DNA of 40,635 bases, taken from positions 1-40,635 of the IMG/VR virus record IMGVR_UViG_3300021956_000025. The stretch is one strand, 5' to 3'. The notes below the pieces were generated by a model. It saw only the letters and a program-made list of their open reading frames with translations, was not told where the DNA came from and did not search any database. The DNA is from a virus. This document shows positions 26,273-33,853 of this stretch, one piece after another (position 1 is the stretch's first letter; every line of letters starts with the position of its first letter). Both the position numbers and the translations under genes were made by a program.

Positions 26273-28144
26273 TTATGAGCGGATGGTGCCGTTGAATACT
26301 GCACCGTTACTAAATACACCCATCCACGCATTCGGATCACTGTTTGCGCTAGGAGTGCGAACCATACGACCTGCTTCGTCACGAGATTCAATCATATGAA
26401 CTGAGCCTTCAGCAATGGGCGGAGCCTTTGAATATGCAAGTGCGTCTGCATAAATAGAATCTTCAACTGGCTTGAAGAGTTCTGAATCACCAATTGAGCT
26501 AACATCAACTGACTTGAAACGGTCAGAGAACTTAGCAAAACGTGATGCAATACGCTTGCGATAGTTAAACAGAGATTCGCCCATAAGCGGAGCAATACCA
26601 GCAGTTTCGCCAAGAGCCATCGCAACAGAGTCTGCACGAGACTGAGCACGTGCAAGTTCTTCGCGATCTTCTACAGAGCGATCTGCAGTTTTTGCACGCA
26701 GTTCGGCAAGTTGTGATTCCAGATCAGCGATGCGAGCAGAGTCTGCGCGAGCAGAATCGTCACGCTCTTCGCGATCCACCTTATCATCATGCTCAATTTC
26801 TTTCGTCACTTTTTCACCTGCTTCTTCAGCGTGTTTATCTTCCTCGCAAGTAGATTCGGCATCAGCCTTATTCATACTAGCGTCACATGCAGAGTCGTCT
26901 TTGACGACATGCTCAGTTTTACCAAGTTCTTCCTTGATTTCTTCCTTGACTTCCTGCTCCTCGCCAGGACTCAGGCTTTCATCGCTGTCGCAAGCAACAG
27001 TATCAGCCTTGTAGCCTTCACCTACATGAGAGGCTTCAAGCTTGTCCATACGATTATGCATTTCGTCGAACTTGGCATCCATACGTGCCATAACTTCGTG
27101 CATACCATCCATATCTAATTCCTCAGGTTTTAGATCAACTCGAACGCCATCCGGTTCACCTTGATCCCATACACCATCAATACAAATAGCAATGTGATCA
27201 ATGTAACTCGGACGACCTTCAATTAATACATCTCCCTGCTTGACCGCAGACTGACTGATTGTAACAGCCGGAGACGTTGATAGCTGACGCTCTTGCATCA
27301 GCTTTGCCGCTGCATCATCATAGATACGAGCAATGGTCCAAACTTCGTCACCATCAATATATGGAAGACAAGATGTACCAATGATCTTATCCCTGAATGT
27401 CTGCGAGTCAAGCAATTTTTTCTTGGGGTGCTCTACAATGATTGGTAGACCATTGCACCGCTCAAGGAATTCATTTGAAAGATAATCATGAGGAGATTTG
27501 TGCGCAACTTCATCAAGTGCTGGACGATCCGCGAGTCCTGTACCAGTCACTCTCAGCGCAAACAAATGCAAATTTCCCCATTGGGTAGGAGATGGACGTT
27601 GACCGTCACGAATCTCCTTCATTACATCCATTTCAGTAAGATCGGCCATCTCAGGGAAAACCAATCTCATAATATCCAGGCACGAAGGAATGAGTGGGGT
27701 TGGGAGTTTCTTTACATCAAACCAACCGGCATCTTCTGACTCATCATTAATATGGGGTTCATATGCATCATCCTGCGCGACAAATGCATGGAAGCCAATG
27801 CCATCACTGTCGAAGCGACCCAAAGGTGTAGCTGAAATAGTGTGACGGCCAACTTCTTCCCAAACTTCGCGTGAAGCAGCTTTAAAAGGAGATTCACCAT
27901 ACTCAATGTGACCTCCAGGGAACGCCCAAAAGCCAGGGCGATTAGTAGCTGTAGAGGCCCTTTTAACGAGTAAAACTCTGCCCTTACCATCATGGTGGAG
28001 GATGCCTGCAGCATCCCCTCTATGAACTGTGTCATCCTTGTGTTCAATAAATTTTTTGCCGACAGACGGAGGGATACCAAGGGTAGACTTACCCTCAGCA
28101 GCAGCATACATTGCTCGGCGTTGTGCTTCGCTCTGGAATGGCAT
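26273..28144 (-). CDS. Nudix hydrolase–prohead protease (DUF2213)–scaffold fusion
   Basis: A 623-aa multidomain capsid-morphogenesis protein. Residues 1-36: MPFQSEAQRRAMYAAAEGKS and GIPPSVGKKFIEH, a basic segment typical of phage head proteins. Residues 40-165: Nudix domain with a complete box, G78-x5-E84-x7-R92E93-x2-E96E97-x-G99. Residues about 190-330: DUF2213-type protease (FALRVTGTGLADRPALDEVA, LPIIVEHPK with H239, LSTSPAVTIS with S289/S291). Residues about 345-520: acidic coiled coil (EEQEVKEEIKEELGK, DLESQLAELRAKT) that looks like internal scaffold. The C-terminus ends FSNGAVFNGTIRS. Located between portal and decoration/capsid genes, the normal protease/scaffold place. The Nudix part inside a head gene is unusual; it hydrolyses NDP-X compounds in the family. 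Confidence 0.8.
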   Translation of the reverse strand: MPFQSEAQRRAMYAAAEGKSTLGIPPSVGKKFIEHKDDTVHRGDAAGILHHDGKGRVLLVKRASTATNRPGFWAFPGGHIEYGESPFKAASREVWEEVGRHTISATPLGRFDSDGIGFHAFVAQDDAYEPHINDESEDAGWFDVKKLPTPLIPSCLDIMRLVFPEMADLTEMDVMKEIRDGQRPSPTQWGNLHLFALRVTGTGLADRPALDEVAHKSPHDYLSNEFLERCNGLPIIVEHPKKKLLDSQTFRDKIIGTSCLPYIDGDEVWTIARIYDDAAAKLMQERQLSTSPAVTISQSAVKQGDVLIEGRPSYIDHIAICIDGVWDQGEPDGVRVDLKPEELDMDGMHEVMARMDAKFDEMHNRMDKLEASHVGEGYKADTVACDSDESLSPGEEQEVKEEIKEELGKTEHVVKDDSACDASMNKADAESTCEEDKHAEEAGEKVTKEIEHDDKVDREERDDSARADSARIADLESQLAELRAKTADRSVEDREELARAQSRADSVAMALGETAGIAPLMGESLFNYRKRIASRFAKFSDRFKSVDVSSIGDSELFKPVEDSIYADALAYSKAPPIAEGSVHMIESRDEAGRMVRTPSANSDPNAWMGVFSNGAVFNGTIRS

Positions 28145-29619
28145 TATTTAGCCCTCAACTTTGGTCTACTTGCTGCAGCACCATTACCAGCAGGTTTATT
28201 AGGTGCAGCATTTTGCTTCAATGCAAGCGTTTCATTCTTGGACTGTTCCTCAGCTGCCTTGATGATTTCTTTCATATCAAGATCAAGCCTATTCGGGAAC
28301 AAGTCTCTGGCTTCATTAAGGTTGGCCTGGACCCATCCTACGAGATTCGCGGCATTGTCGCCTTTAGAAATCGGATTCAGCGTATTAAAGACTTCTAAAA
28401 CTGAATTGTACTGCTCTTTTTGAAGCAATACTAGTTCTTTTTTCGTCGGCTCAAGAGCCGAAGGCCACAGTGCTTTAAATGAGTTCCTACAAGAGTTAAA
28501 CCACTCATCAAAAGACATTTTCTTGGGCACATCGCCTTCCGCGACGAGCGATGCATAAAAATCAGGAGTCCATGCTACATGTTGAACGACATTATCCATA
28601 AACTTGTAAAGCGGATCAATGTCAAGACGAACATTATCTATGTAACCAGCAATGAGTTTAGCGTCTTCAGAACCTTCACCGAATCCTTGTGCAAGAGACT
28701 CGCCTGTAAGAAAGCTGGCTGGCATATCGAGCGATAATGCGACATTTTCCAAGACATTCTTTCGTGCGTTCTGATAGTCGAGATTGTGGAGATCAAGTGA
28801 TTCGATTGATTCATCAGGCATTACAGAAATGGTGTTACCTGTACGCGCAGATTTCAACAGGCTGAGGCGCACCTGTTGAACAGCATTCATGACTCTGTCA
28901 GAAATGGATCCAGGCTGCTTAACCTTTGCAACAAGAACACCAGATTTGATCAAGACCAAATTATCCGTGATCATCGATGACAGGAATGACTGCATCGGAT
29001 AAAGTGCTCTATTGAATACAGAGCGACCTACATAGCCAAAGGCAGATCCAGTAAAGGACAAGTAGATCGGTTGCTCATAAAGCTGAACGTGAGTTCTGCT
29101 TCGAGCATAGGGTTGCCCTGCGACCGCGACAGTGGCATACTTCAGGAAGTTCGGATCATTTGGATCAAGGATACCAACCATTGATCCCGCGGTGTTGAGA
29201 GGATCAAGAGTGTTAAACTTAATGTTGCCAGAACGCAATTCTTTAGGAGTCAAAGGTTTGGTATAATCGCCATCTTCTGGAACAATTACAACAGATGAGA
29301 TACCATAGATGCGAGCAAGACGTGCACAGTTGGAAATAACATCATCAACGAGCATGCTAGACCATACATCATTAAACTGCTTGACAACCTTCTCATTAAG
29401 CTGTTCAGTTACGACAATTTCTCTACGCTTAACCATTGCCCTAGAGATAGGGGCATCAACAATCTTCTTACCAAGCGGGTGTGCCACATAGAGAAGTTTG
29501 CAAACTTCATATGATGGTGATTCGCCTGGGACAAGATTTTGCGCCATCAGAATCTGATACAGGGGTGAACCCTGACCAAATGATTCTGCAATGTACGCTG
29601 TTGAGAATTGGTCTGACAT
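28144..29619 (-). CDS. portal protein (DUF1073-type)
   Basis: A 491-aa portal subunit. It shows YEVCKLLYVAHPLGKKIVDA, KVVKQFNDVWSSMLVDDVIS, CARLARIYGISSVVIVPEDG, NIKFNTLDPLNTAGSMVGIL and VALSDMPASFLTGESLAQG-like text (LENVALSLDMPASFLTGE, GFGEGSEDAKLIAGYIDNVR), matching DUF1073 portals. It forms the 12-mer at the packaging vertex. Ordered after the terminase genes and before the protease gene (TAATG overlap). No clear Shine-Dalgarno at 29619, so translation may be coupled to the preceding gene. Confidence 0.9.
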   Translation of the reverse strand: MSDQFSTAYIAESFGQGSPLYQILMAQNLVPGESPSYEVCKLLYVAHPLGKKIVDAPISRAMVKRREIVVTEQLNEKVVKQFNDVWSSMLVDDVISNCARLARIYGISSVVIVPEDGDYTKPLTPKELRSGNIKFNTLDPLNTAGSMVGILDPNDPNFLKYATVAVAGQPYARSRTHVQLYEQPIYLSFTGSAFGYVGRSVFNRALYPMQSFLSSMITDNLVLIKSGVLVAKVKQPGSISDRVMNAVQQVRLSLLKSARTGNTISVMPDESIESLDLHNLDYQNARKNVLENVALSLDMPASFLTGESLAQGFGEGSEDAKLIAGYIDNVRLDIDPLYKFMDNVVQHVAWTPDFYASLVAEGDVPKKMSFDEWFNSCRNSFKALWPSALEPTKKELVLLQKEQYNSVLEVFNTLNPISKGDNAANLVGWVQANLNEARDLFPNRLDLDMKEIIKAAEEQSKNETLALKQNAAPNKPAGNGAAASRPKLRAK

Positions 29620-29621
29620 AA

Positions 29622-29882
29622 TTATTTAATCTGTGAAATCTTGCTTTCTAATCTAGCATTTGAAACTTTCAAATCAAGAAGAATATCCTTGATTTCATCA
29701 TATTTAGTTTCACTTTTCTCTACAGCAGTTTCAAGCTTGCTCACTTTATATTCAAGTGTTTGCAATTGGTTCCATGCCAATATACATGCACCAATTAGGG
29801 CAATGCCCATTTGCACCCACTCTTTCATTAAAAGCTCTTTAATTTTGAAACGTATGTCTGTGGCGTTTATTACTACAGCCAT
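29622..29882 (-). CDS. small membrane-anchored coiled-coil protein (spanin- or XhlA-like)
   Basis: An 86-aa protein with one hydrophobic helix (WVQMGIALIGACILAW, residues 22-37) then an amphipathic coiled coil (LEYKVSKLETAVEKSETKYD, EIKDILLDLKVSNARLESK). Layout is N-in, C-out like an i-spanin, though XhlA-type haemolysin proteins have the same parts in reverse order. An internal ATG at 29828 (68 aa, with AAGAGC upstream) is an alternative start. It follows the 57-aa holin-like gene by 1 nt, so the two form a possible lysis pair. Confidence 0.55.
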   Translation of the reverse strand: MAVVINATDIRFKIKELLMKEWVQMGIALIGACILAWNQLQTLEYKVSKLETAVEKSETKYDEIKDILLDLKVSNARLESKISQIK

Positions 29883-29883
29883 A

Positions 29884-30057
29884 TCATTGTGCTTTATCTT
29901 TAATGAAAAGGCCAATGGCACCTGCTACAGCAAGGCCAGCGGAAACTATGGCTCCTTGCTGCTCTGGGCTGATAGCAATACCAGTAGCAGAAAGCAGATA
30001 TACAATGCCACGCCAAGTAGATGGTTCGTTCCAAGCGATTCCAAGAAATTTTAGCAT
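29884..30057 (-). CDS. 57-aa holin-like membrane protein
   Basis: A short gene between terminase and coiled-coil genes. It begins MLKFLGIAWNEPSTWRGIVY, has YLLSATGIAISPEQQGAIVS and AGLAVAGAIGLFIKDK: one or two hydrophobic helices with a basic tail. The WNEPSTWRGI ... SPEQ ... AIVSAGLAVAGAIGLF pattern is found in small phage membrane proteins often annotated as holins. It would release the SAR-less GH24 endolysin at 7427-7864. Function is inferred. Confidence 0.6.
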   Translation of the reverse strand: MLKFLGIAWNEPSTWRGIVYLLSATGIAISPEQQGAIVSAGLAVAGAIGLFIKDKAQ

Positions 30058-30059
30058 GA

Positions 30060-31361
30060 TTAAAACCCTGTTGTGTTACCAGCACCAAGAATGACACCAT
30101 AAGTAAATGTGTCAACTAAGTCATCCGCGCGTTTTGCAGCATCCTTGTCGCCAATACGGAATGCTGCCAGCTGGGACAACAAATGATTTCGCACAGCACC
30201 TTTGAGCTTCATCGTCTTATTGTATGCATGATCCGTAATCTTTACGAGATCAGACGATATATAAGGAGAAGCTGCCAAGGCGCGTTCATCTTTACCCATC
30301 TGAGTCAACTTAGACTCGATTGGGAATGCATTGTCATACTTCTGCATGAGCTGCTGAAGAATAACTGTACCAGAGCCTTTGTCCTCAATCCAAACACCTT
30401 TGCCGCCATAAGTGCAGCTGTGACGTTCGGAGAGTTCCTCAAGACGTTGGTAGACAGCAGGGATGAAGTCGAGAAGAGATCCACCCTCAATCTGTTCAAT
30501 ATGCCAGTCAAGAACGAATGCTCTGGATTTGCGGTCATCATACATATATCCAGGCTGTTTGCCGTAGTATGTAACCGCGGTGGCGTCATTGGATGAGCCA
30601 GTTTTAATTGCTGTATCAATGACGGCAAATACACTCCCATGAAGTTTGTAATCATTGGGAATAGGTTGGCCATCTACGAGAAGTTTCTCAACTGAGAAGA
30701 ACTGCTCGCCACTCCATGAAATGAATTCCGCGAGGAACTCCTGTCTCCAGACAAGCGGGTGAGTTGTGTCTTTGATACGATCCAATTCATCATGTGGGAT
30801 GAAAGGATTTGTGAATGAGGGTGCCTGAAATTTACGCCAGAGTGGATCTTGTGATATCTGATAGAACCAGTTATCTTCAGAAATTCCATTTGGTGTAGAG
30901 AATGCGAAGGCATCGCCTTTATAGTCAACGAGTGTAGGCATGATTGCTCGCTCCCATGTAGCAGTCATGACATCATCCTTTGCAAAGGCAGCTTCGTCAA
31001 TAAGGACACGATGGTACTTACGGCCACGTCCTGCGGCTTCATTTTCCAGAGACCAAAAATCGGCCCGTCCACCAGTAGGGAGGCGGATAATGCCTTCTGT
31101 TTTGGAAGATTGCGGGCCCATGGGAAGCACTCGATCCAGAATCTCTCTGTAAATTTCAGACAAAAACTTATATGCCGGAACAAATATGCCTACATATTCT
31201 CCGCGTAGCATAGTCTCAATTGCCAGCCTAGCCAGGAAGTGAGTCTTGCCCCAACGGCGTCCACAGCAAACATGGTTAAATCGGGTAGCGTTTTGATGGA
31301 TAGCAAGCTGTCCACCATGAAACCCAGGCAGATTGATTATCCTGCCCTGAAACTTAGCCAT
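30060..31361 (-). CDS. terL: large terminase subunit (TerL)
   Basis: A 433-aa DNA-packaging motor. ATPase: CGRRWGKT (Walker A, 33-40), VLIDEA (Walker B, 119-124) and FSTPNG (coupling motif, 154-159). Nuclease: AVIDTA (D249), GVWIEDKG (E326/D327) and RADDLVDTFTYG (D413/D414/D417). It translocates DNA into the prohead and cleaves concatemers. Starts 1 nt after the small terminase stop. The region upstream of the small terminase gene is the likely neighbourhood of the packaging site. Confidence 0.95.
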   Translation of the reverse strand: MAKFQGRIINLPGFHGGQLAIHQNATRFNHVCCGRRWGKTHFLARLAIETMLRGEYVGIFVPAYKFLSEIYREILDRVLPMGPQSSKTEGIIRLPTGGRADFWSLENEAAGRGRKYHRVLIDEAAFAKDDVMTATWERAIMPTLVDYKGDAFAFSTPNGISEDNWFYQISQDPLWRKFQAPSFTNPFIPHDELDRIKDTTHPLVWRQEFLAEFISWSGEQFFSVEKLLVDGQPIPNDYKLHGSVFAVIDTAIKTGSSNDATAVTYYGKQPGYMYDDRKSRAFVLDWHIEQIEGGSLLDFIPAVYQRLEELSERHSCTYGGKGVWIEDKGSGTVILQQLMQKYDNAFPIESKLTQMGKDERALAASPYISSDLVKITDHAYNKTMKLKGAVRNHLLSQLAAFRIGDKDAAKRADDLVDTFTYGVILGAGNTTGF

Positions 31362-31362
31362 G

Positions 31363-31752
31363 TCAACTGATCTTTACATTCGTGTCTGGAATGACATTCC
31401 TGCCAGTCTCATCCACAATAGTGATCTTTGCCTGAGAGCCTTCTGCCAACGGTTCAAATTTAGTGCCAAACCTAAGCAGATAGGCCAACGCGGCAGCAGT
31501 ACCATTGCGTCCTTTAGCCTGCAGGAATAAAGAGTCACTCATTGCCTTAACACCAACAATACGACCGTAGTTGTAATGTTCGTCAAATGCCTTTTGATCC
31601 GCGTCAGGGAGTCCGTCCCAGTCAAGCGAATAGCCCAACAGGATTTCCTCTTTGGTCAAACCCCGCGATGCGAAGCTCTGAATCTCTGCCAGGATGGAAT
31701 CATCCAGAACTTTGAGATTCGACCTGTCCTTATTATCACCGAAAAATGGCAT
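31363..31752 (-). CDS. terS: small terminase subunit (TerS), DNA-recognition
   Basis: A 129-aa protein. It has LDDSILAEIQSFASRGLTKE (helix-turn-helix-like entry), EEILLGYSLDWDGLPDADQK, FDEHYNYGRIVGVKAMSDSL and a C-terminal RNGTAAALAYLLRFGTKFEP block typical of phage small terminases. It would bind the pac/cos region and stimulate TerL. No clear Shine-Dalgarno precedes the ATG (AACTTGAATTTACAAAAATG). It is the first gene of the late operon. Confidence 0.8.
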   Translation of the reverse strand: MPFFGDNKDRSNLKVLDDSILAEIQSFASRGLTKEEILLGYSLDWDGLPDADQKAFDEHYNYGRIVGVKAMSDSLFLQAKGRNGTAAALAYLLRFGTKFEPLAEGSQAKITIVDETGRNVIPDTNVKIS

Positions 31753-32323
31753 TTTTGTAAATTCAAGTTAAGTGCAATGGCCCCTAGTGAAGAGGGTAAA
31801 CTATTTTTTCTCGGCTGTCTACCCTTTTTCGGAATTTTTCTGAAAAAATTTTATCCGCGTGTCTGTGAGTCTGTGAATAGTTGCCCTGTGTTTTGCAATT
31901 GTGTGTGCAAAAATTGAAGTAGGTGTAGTGGAAATGCAGAATCAAAGTGGAATGTGTTTGAAATCTGTGTGAAAATTTCAGCCAGAGGTACCCCCACCCC
32001 GGCCTGGGAGCAGGATTCATTCATTTCGGTCCACGCAAGCTGGTACCTGCCCAGGAAGGCCCCTCTAAGCCCCATAGCGCCATTTTCTGTTTGACCCGCT
32101 AGGGTAGTGTGGGTTGGTCCCATATCGCAATTTCCCTTATAAATCAAGCACTTACGCAACATATAGGCCCTCAGACTATCCATAAGTATGACTAACTAAA
32201 ATAGGCGCGAATCATAAGAAATCGTTATGATACTTTTTCGTCGGTTGGCGTAGCATATGAACTGTGGAAGGCAACCAGCCGACTACTTAAATCGTTTATA
32301 CCGTTTACACAGGAGTTACTATC
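31753..32323. other. divergent intergenic region, possible promoters and packaging site
   Basis: 571 bp with no convincing gene, between TerS (-) and the J-domain-like gene (+). 31980-32110 is GC-rich and contains two GGTACC sites (31987, 32042), a CCTGGG-AG-CAGG / CCTGCCCAGG inverted repeat (32003-32014, 32046-32055) and CTAGGGTA (32099-32106). The flanks are AT-rich. It must hold both the late promoter and the promoter of the + operon, but no strong consensus could be assigned. Frames inside it (31784-32020, 31851-32183) lack coding features. Confidence 0.6.
32240..32283 (+). promoter_or_regulatory. leader hairpin upstream of the J-domain-like gene
   Basis: GTCGGTTGG (32240-32248) pairs with CCAGCCGAC (32275-32283): 9 bp including one G-T wobble, with a 26-nt loop. 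It ends 40 nt before the ATG and lies in the probable 5' UTR. TATGAT (32226-32231) just upstream could be a -10 box, but no -35 is evident. Confidence 0.45.
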
Positions 32324-32962
32324 ATGTCTTTTACTAAAGCACAAACCGCACAGTTCCGTACCCTTGCTAGCATGTTCCATCCCGACAAGCTGGGTGAGCA
32401 GGATCAGGATATTATCGACGTTGCTACTAAGGTATCAGCCGCACTCAACGTTGCGAACGATAAGAACGATTGGTTCACCGTTTCTACTATCTTGGGCCTT
32501 GTGGCTAAGCACGGCATAACCAAGTCTAACTATAGTGCAATCCACGACATGTGGGCTGAGTTCGACGCAGCACCTAAGCACACCCAGTCAGGCCCCAAGC
32601 CGAAAGCTGAGCCCAAGGCTAAGGCCACACCCACCGTCAGCGAGACGATTCTCAACGAAGCACGCGAGAAGCAGAACGCATCAGGCTGGGATCGCAAAAA
32701 GATGACTGCGTGGCTCGGCCTAGAGTTCGATCTGTTCGGTGCCTACGCGAAAGTCTACCTTGACCTGATCTTCGCTAAGAAAAAGGGTGAGGCACGCACC
32801 GGCTGGGCTTCACAGCTTTACTCTAAGCTGGCTCAGGGTCCAATGTCCCGCGACGATCTGGCCCACTGGATCGTATCGACTGGTTCTAGCAACGTTAAGG
32901 CTCACGAGACGCACTACTGGGCCATCTGCGAGCTGGCCAACAAGATCTGGGCCACTAAGTAA
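32324..32962 (+). CDS. J-domain-like protein (HPD motif), early gene
   Basis: A 212-aa protein. The N-terminus FRTLASMFHPDKLGEQ (11-26) contains HPD at 19-21, followed by a helix (VATKVSAALNVANDKNDW), the pattern of a J-domain's helix II, HPD loop and helix III. A Lys/Pro/Ala linker (GPKPKAEPKAKATPT) separates a C-terminal domain (GWDRKKMTAWLGLEFDLFGA, YLDLIFAKKKGEARTGWASQ). J-domains stimulate DnaK-type chaperones; HPD is the essential tripeptide. Whether it is a true J-domain or an HPD coincidence cannot be settled by eye. GC content is clearly higher than in neighbours. It is the first gene right of the terminase divergent region. Confidence 0.55.
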   Translation: MSFTKAQTAQFRTLASMFHPDKLGEQDQDIIDVATKVSAALNVANDKNDWFTVSTILGLVAKHGITKSNYSAIHDMWAEFDAAPKHTQSGPKPKAEPKAKATPTVSETILNEAREKQNASGWDRKKMTAWLGLEFDLFGAYAKVYLDLIFAKKKGEARTGWASQLYSKLAQGPMSRDDLAHWIVSTGSSNVKAHETHYWAICELANKIWATK

Positions 32963-32974
32963 CGTATACTACAC

Positions 32975-32994
32975 GGGGCCACTACGGTGGCCCC
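32975..32994 (+). terminator. hairpin with UNCG-like loop after the J-domain-like gene
   Basis: GGGGCCAC (32975-32982), loop TACG, GTGGCCCC (32987-32994): 8-bp perfect stem capped by C(UACG)G, an exceptionally stable tetraloop type. No T-run follows, so it may be an mRNA stabiliser or processing element rather than a terminator. It lies between the stop (32962) and the next ATG (33014). Confidence 0.55.
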
Positions 32995-33013
32995 ACTACC
33001 ACAGGAGAATACC

Positions 33014-33208
33014 ATGAACTCAGAAATAGAACAGAAAATCCGTACTGCTGCAGGTCTGGCTTGCCAGCTCAGGTCACTGCTGGAAGAAGTTGGTGGGGAT
33101 TATTACGATGAGGGGCAATTTGAGATGCAGTGGGCATTTGAGGATTATGCCAGTGATGCTGGGCAGGTTGAGTCAGCACTTGATGCCCTTGTGGAGACAT
33201 TCTCATGA
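33014..33208 (+). CDS. small acidic hypothetical protein
   Basis: A 64-aa protein: MNSEIEQKIRTAAGLACQLR followed by EEVGGDYYDEGQFEMQWAFE and a helical end. Strong CACAGGAG Shine-Dalgarno before 33014, preferred over an in-frame ATG at 32987. Very acidic (many Asp/Glu), as in phage host-takeover or DNA-mimic proteins, but no family is recognised. Its stop overlaps the next start (ATGA). Confidence 0.6.
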   Translation: MNSEIEQKIRTAAGLACQLRSLLEEVGGDYYDEGQFEMQWAFEDYASDAGQVESALDALVETFS

Positions 33209-33312
33209 AGCGCATGGCCAGATACAACGGTGACCCGGATCAAGAGTGGATCGTCTGGGTTGTGATGGTGGCTCTGCTAGTCGCAGAGAGTGTGATTGAG
33301 CACCTGCTCTGA
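33205..33312 (+). CDS. 35-aa membrane protein
   Basis: A very short frame coupled by ATGA to the preceding gene: MKRMARYNGDPDQEWIVWVV, then MVALLVAESVIEHLL. One hydrophobic helix with a basic N-terminus. It ends just before a terminator (33316). The overlap and termination context support it; the length makes it uncertain. No family is recognised. Confidence 0.5.
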   Translation: MKRMARYNGDPDQEWIVWVVMVALLVAESVIEHLL

Positions 33313-33315
33313 GAC

Positions 33316-33335
33316 AAGGCCCCAGTTGGGGCCTT
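33316..33335 (+). terminator. Rho-independent terminator of the + operon
   Basis: AAGGCCCC (33316-33323), loop AGTT, GGGGCCTT (33328-33335) then TTCTTT. An 8-bp stem and T-run; a confident + strand terminator, with partial ability on the other strand because of the A-rich left flank. Confidence 0.8.
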
Positions 33336-33350
33336 TTCTTTGTCCGGGTA

Positions 33351-33376
33351 TATTAGAATATTCGAATATACTAATA
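33351..33376. repeat. 26-bp near-perfect palindrome between two terminators
   Basis: Half-sites TATTAGAATATTC (33351-33363) and GAATATACTAATA (33364-33376) are reverse complements except for one pair (24 of 26 positions symmetric), centred on TTCGAA. It lies in the 110-bp convergent gap between the + operon and RusA, bounded by terminators at 33316 and 33386. Possible operator, recombinase/resolvase or replication site; function unknown. Confidence 0.7.
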
Positions 33377-33385
33377 AGCGATTCT

Positions 33386-33407
33386 AAGGCCCATAGCGGG
33401 CCTTTTT
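33386..33407. terminator. second terminator in the convergent gap
   Basis: AAGGCCC (33386-33392), loop ATAGC, GGGCCTT (33398-33404) and TTT. A 7-bp stem with T-run for the + strand; the A/T-rich left side (TTCTAAGG) allows weaker function on the minus strand after RusA. It mirrors the terminator at 33316. Confidence 0.7.
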
Positions 33408-33422
33408 CCGTTACCCGCTACC

Positions 33423-33827
33423 CTAGCCTAGCCTATCCTTAAATCGGCTCTCCAGTGGGATGATAGGCCCAGCAGGAGCGATCTCCAAGCGGGTCAATCC
33501 CTCTCTTGGGGCGATACTTCCGCGAAGGATACTCAGCTGGTCAATCTGGCTGTCGTCCCTCCATAAGCCAGCCAGCGTGAGTGCGTCCAGCAGGGCCTTC
33601 ATGTAGTTGTCCAAGTCTCTGGTGCGCCTGTCTGGTGGGTGGAGAATAATCTCCACATACAGCTGGTCCGCGTAGGTTAGCCCAGGCATCTGCTCATTAA
33701 TCGCCTGGGCCACCTGGTCCCTAAATATCCTGCCTTTTGCAGATACATATTTGACCTTCCCATGCCCACTTGAATAATAACTGTTAACTGTAGGTGGCCA
33801 CGGCAGGTATAAGATTGTGTTATCCAT
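33423..33827 (-). CDS. rusA: RusA-like Holliday junction resolvase
   Basis: A 134-aa RusA-family endonuclease that cleaves four-way junctions. LPWPPTVNSYY starts the fold; the catalytic core is PPDRRTRDLDNYMKALLDAL followed by GLWRDDSQID, giving Asp at 71, 73 and 91/92, aligned to D70, D72, D91 of RusA. The final segment LEIAPAGPIIPLES is normal. It resolves recombination and replication intermediates before packaging. The stop overlaps a TACCCTAG motif. Upstream is a repeat array and the primase-helicase gene, presumably cotranscribed. Confidence 0.9.
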   Translation of the reverse strand: MDNTILYLPWPPTVNSYYSSGHGKVKYVSAKGRIFRDQVAQAINEQMPGLTYADQLYVEIILHPPDRRTRDLDNYMKALLDALTLAGLWRDDSQIDQLSILRGSIAPREGLTRLEIAPAGPIIPLESRFKDRLG

Positions 33828-33853
33828 AGTTATTTCTCTTCATTACTATCCGT

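Noticed and set aside
26650-27118. Overlapping + strand open frames opposite the scaffold domain
   Set aside because: They arise from the low-complexity acidic coiled coil read in reverse; the minus frame is clearly real.
31784-32183. 78- and 110-codon minus-strand frames in the terminase intergenic region
   Set aside because: No Shine-Dalgarno, no family features, and they overlap each other in different frames in a region of likely promoters and packaging signals.
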